Shown here in pieces: positions 63,188 through 64,000 of a DNA stretch of 64,000 nucleotides; the first letter of the stretch is position 1; each line of letters opens with the position of its first letter. The translations under genes and the position numbers were made by a program. The notes beneath the pieces are model-generated. The model did not search any database. It saw nothing but the letters and a program-made list of their open reading frames with translations, and was not told the origin of the DNA. This DNA comes from Solirubrobacter pauli (GTDB taxonomy: Bacteria > Actinomycetota > Thermoleophilia > Solirubrobacterales > Solirubrobacteraceae): assembly GCF_003633755.1 (NCBI RefSeq), contig NZ_RBIL01000001.1, positions 1,163,426 through 1,227,425 of the forward strand, written 5' to 3'.

Positions 63188-63782
63188 ACAGCGCGCGGAC
63201 GTCCTCGTCCGTCGCCATGTCCCGTGGCATGACGCCCTCGTCGTCGGCGAGCGCGGGGTTCGCGCCGTGGCGCAGCAGCAGCTCGACCAGCTCGCGCGAG
63301 TTGGTGTGCGCGGCGGTGTGCAGCGGCGTGTAGCCGCCCTCCTGCTGGACGTTGGGATTGGCGCCCGCCTCCAGCAGCGCCGCGACGGACTCGATGTCGC
63401 CCGCCGCGGCGGCGCCGTGGATCGGGCGGCCCTTGAAGCGGTTGACCGCGTCGGCGTCGGCCGGGGCGCCGGCGGCGAGGATGGCCCTGACCGTCTCCGG
63501 GCCGGCGAAGAACGCCGCCAGGTGCAGCGGCGTGAAGCCGTCGCCGCTGCGGACGGACAGGTCCGCGCCCTCCAACAGCGCCGTCTCGCCGAGCGCGGCC
63601 GCTTCCAGCGGCGTGATGGGCGCGCCGGCGGCGATCAGCGCGGCGGTCGCCTCCGCGTTGCGGTGATAGCGGGCGAGCAGCAGGATCGAGACGCCGTTGG
63701 CGTCCTTCGCCGCCGCCAGCTCGGGCTGCTCGCGGAGCAGCCACGGGAGACGACCGGACGCGATGGCCGCTTGCGGATCCAT
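63177..63782 (-). CDS. ankyrin-repeat protein
   Basis: A protein of 201 aa from ATG 63782, one base after the stop of the upstream gene. Five or so ankyrin repeats of about 33 residues cover nearly the whole protein, the best being DGFTPLHLAAFFAGPETVRAIL, KGRPIHGAAAAGDIESVAALLEAGANPN and GGYTPLHTAAHTNSRELVELLLRHGANP. Soluble, no signal peptide. It should bind another protein. The coupled upstream gene product is the first candidate. Confidence 0.93.
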   Translation of the reverse strand: MDPQAAIASGRLPWLLREQPELAAAKDANGVSILLLARYHRNAEATAALIAAGAPITPLEAAALGETALLEGADLSVRSGDGFTPLHLAAFFAGPETVRAILAAGAPADADAVNRFKGRPIHGAAAAGDIESVAALLEAGANPNVQQEGGYTPLHTAAHTNSRELVELLLRHGANPALADDEGVMPRDMATDEDVRALFNP

Positions 63783-63783
63783 G

Positions 63784-64000
63784 TCAGCGCCGCACGATCC
63801 CGCAGACGTCCTCGCCCACGTCCTTGGTGAAGGCCATGAGCCGCGCGAACGGCGCGGGCATCGGGCGGGAGGTGTCGGCGAAGGAGAGGGTCCCGGCTTC
63901 CATGCGTACACCGTAGGTGAGCACGGAATCCCGAGCGGGTTCGAGCACGAGGTGCAATTCCGCCTGCTCGGACAGGTCGCGCTCGAGCTCCCGCGCGCGC
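63784..64000 (-). CDS. partial CDS upstream of the ankyrin gene, unknown
   Basis: The last 71 codons of a gene that enters from the right edge, ending with TGA at 63784-63786. The visible part (RELERDLSEQAELHL..., then YGVRMEAGTLSFADTSRPMP and FTKDVGEDVCGIVRR) is not recognised. It is soluble in character. It is coupled to the ankyrin-repeat gene (1-nt gap). Confidence 0.7.
   Translation of the reverse strand, partial: RARELERDLSEQAELHLVLEPARDSVLTYGVRMEAGTLSFADTSRPMPAPFARLMAFTKDVGEDVCGIVRR

Overview
The window is a high-GC chromosome segment with dense coding, many GTG/TTG starts and many 1-4 nt stop/start overlaps. The gene set fits a Gram-positive actinobacterium: LLM-type (F420-type) oxidoreductase, Rpf-like muralytic protein, paired methyltransferase/GH57 genes, and many secreted proteins with Ig-like or propeller domains. 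The overall flavour suggests the Thermoleophilia/Solirubrobacterales, but that placement is inference. No phage, IS transposase, CRISPR array, rRNA or tRNA was found.

Layout. 1-3686: the 5' part of a secreted M14 zinc carboxypeptidase (its 3' end lies outside the window) and a divergent secreted Ig-like protein that carries the same C-terminal domain. 3827-10904: a complete F1Fo ATP synthase operon on the minus strand (atpI-like, B, E, F, H, A, G, D, C), closed by a terminator placed back to back with that of the secreted protein. 11160-14294: OsmC, a shortened periplasmic-binding lipoprotein, a cupin, two small putative ORFs and a WecA/TagO-type sugar-phosphate transferase. 14358-19002: a membrane micro-protein coupled to a Ser/Thr kinase, a 170-bp palindrome, a GT39-like membrane glycosyltransferase without a normal start codon, and a hybrid histidine kinase. 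19018-25421: glyA, an ECF sigma factor with a coupled membrane protein, and the translation genes tsaC, prmC, prfA, a DUF1385 gene and rpmE. 25453-32545: a catabolic group for hydantoins or dihydropyrimidines (carbamoyl-amidohydrolase, LLM oxidoreductase, APC permease, dihydropyrimidinase) around a miniature two-component system. 33522-38055: etfB-etfA-ETF dehydrogenase, a TetR regulator with several perfect palindromes, and a B12-binding mutase domain. 38149-44198: a signalling block of three NarL-type kinases and two response regulators, two of the kinases being tandem duplicates. 44268-48798: acyl-CoA dehydrogenase, HAD phosphatase, thiolase and leucyl aminopeptidase. 48834-58371: chemoreceptor, polytopic membrane protein, PLP decarboxylase, two tandem secreted propeller proteins, MeaB, a hexapeptide acyltransferase and a DUF3253 protein. 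58368-64000: an Rpf-like protein behind a c-di-AMP (ydaO-type) riboswitch, a GH57/methyltransferase pair, photolyase, a LON-domain protein, an ankyrin-repeat protein and a partial CDS.

Functional threads. The ETF module, acyl-CoA dehydrogenase, thiolase, B12-mutase subunit and MeaB together point to acyl-CoA and propionate/methylmalonyl-CoA metabolism feeding electrons to the quinone pool. The carbamoyl-amidohydrolase, dihydropyrimidinase and permease point to reductive pyrimidine or hydantoin use. WecA-type transferase, GT39-like protein, Rpf, GH57 and secreted proteins belong to envelope building.

Most notable non-coding features: the 170-bp palindrome at 15602-15771 next to a gene lacking a start codon; two 45-bp REP-like palindromes that sit on the stop codons of two convergent gene pairs (42464-42508, 48794-48838); the c-di-AMP riboswitch; and a cluster of perfect operator-like palindromes around the tetR gene.
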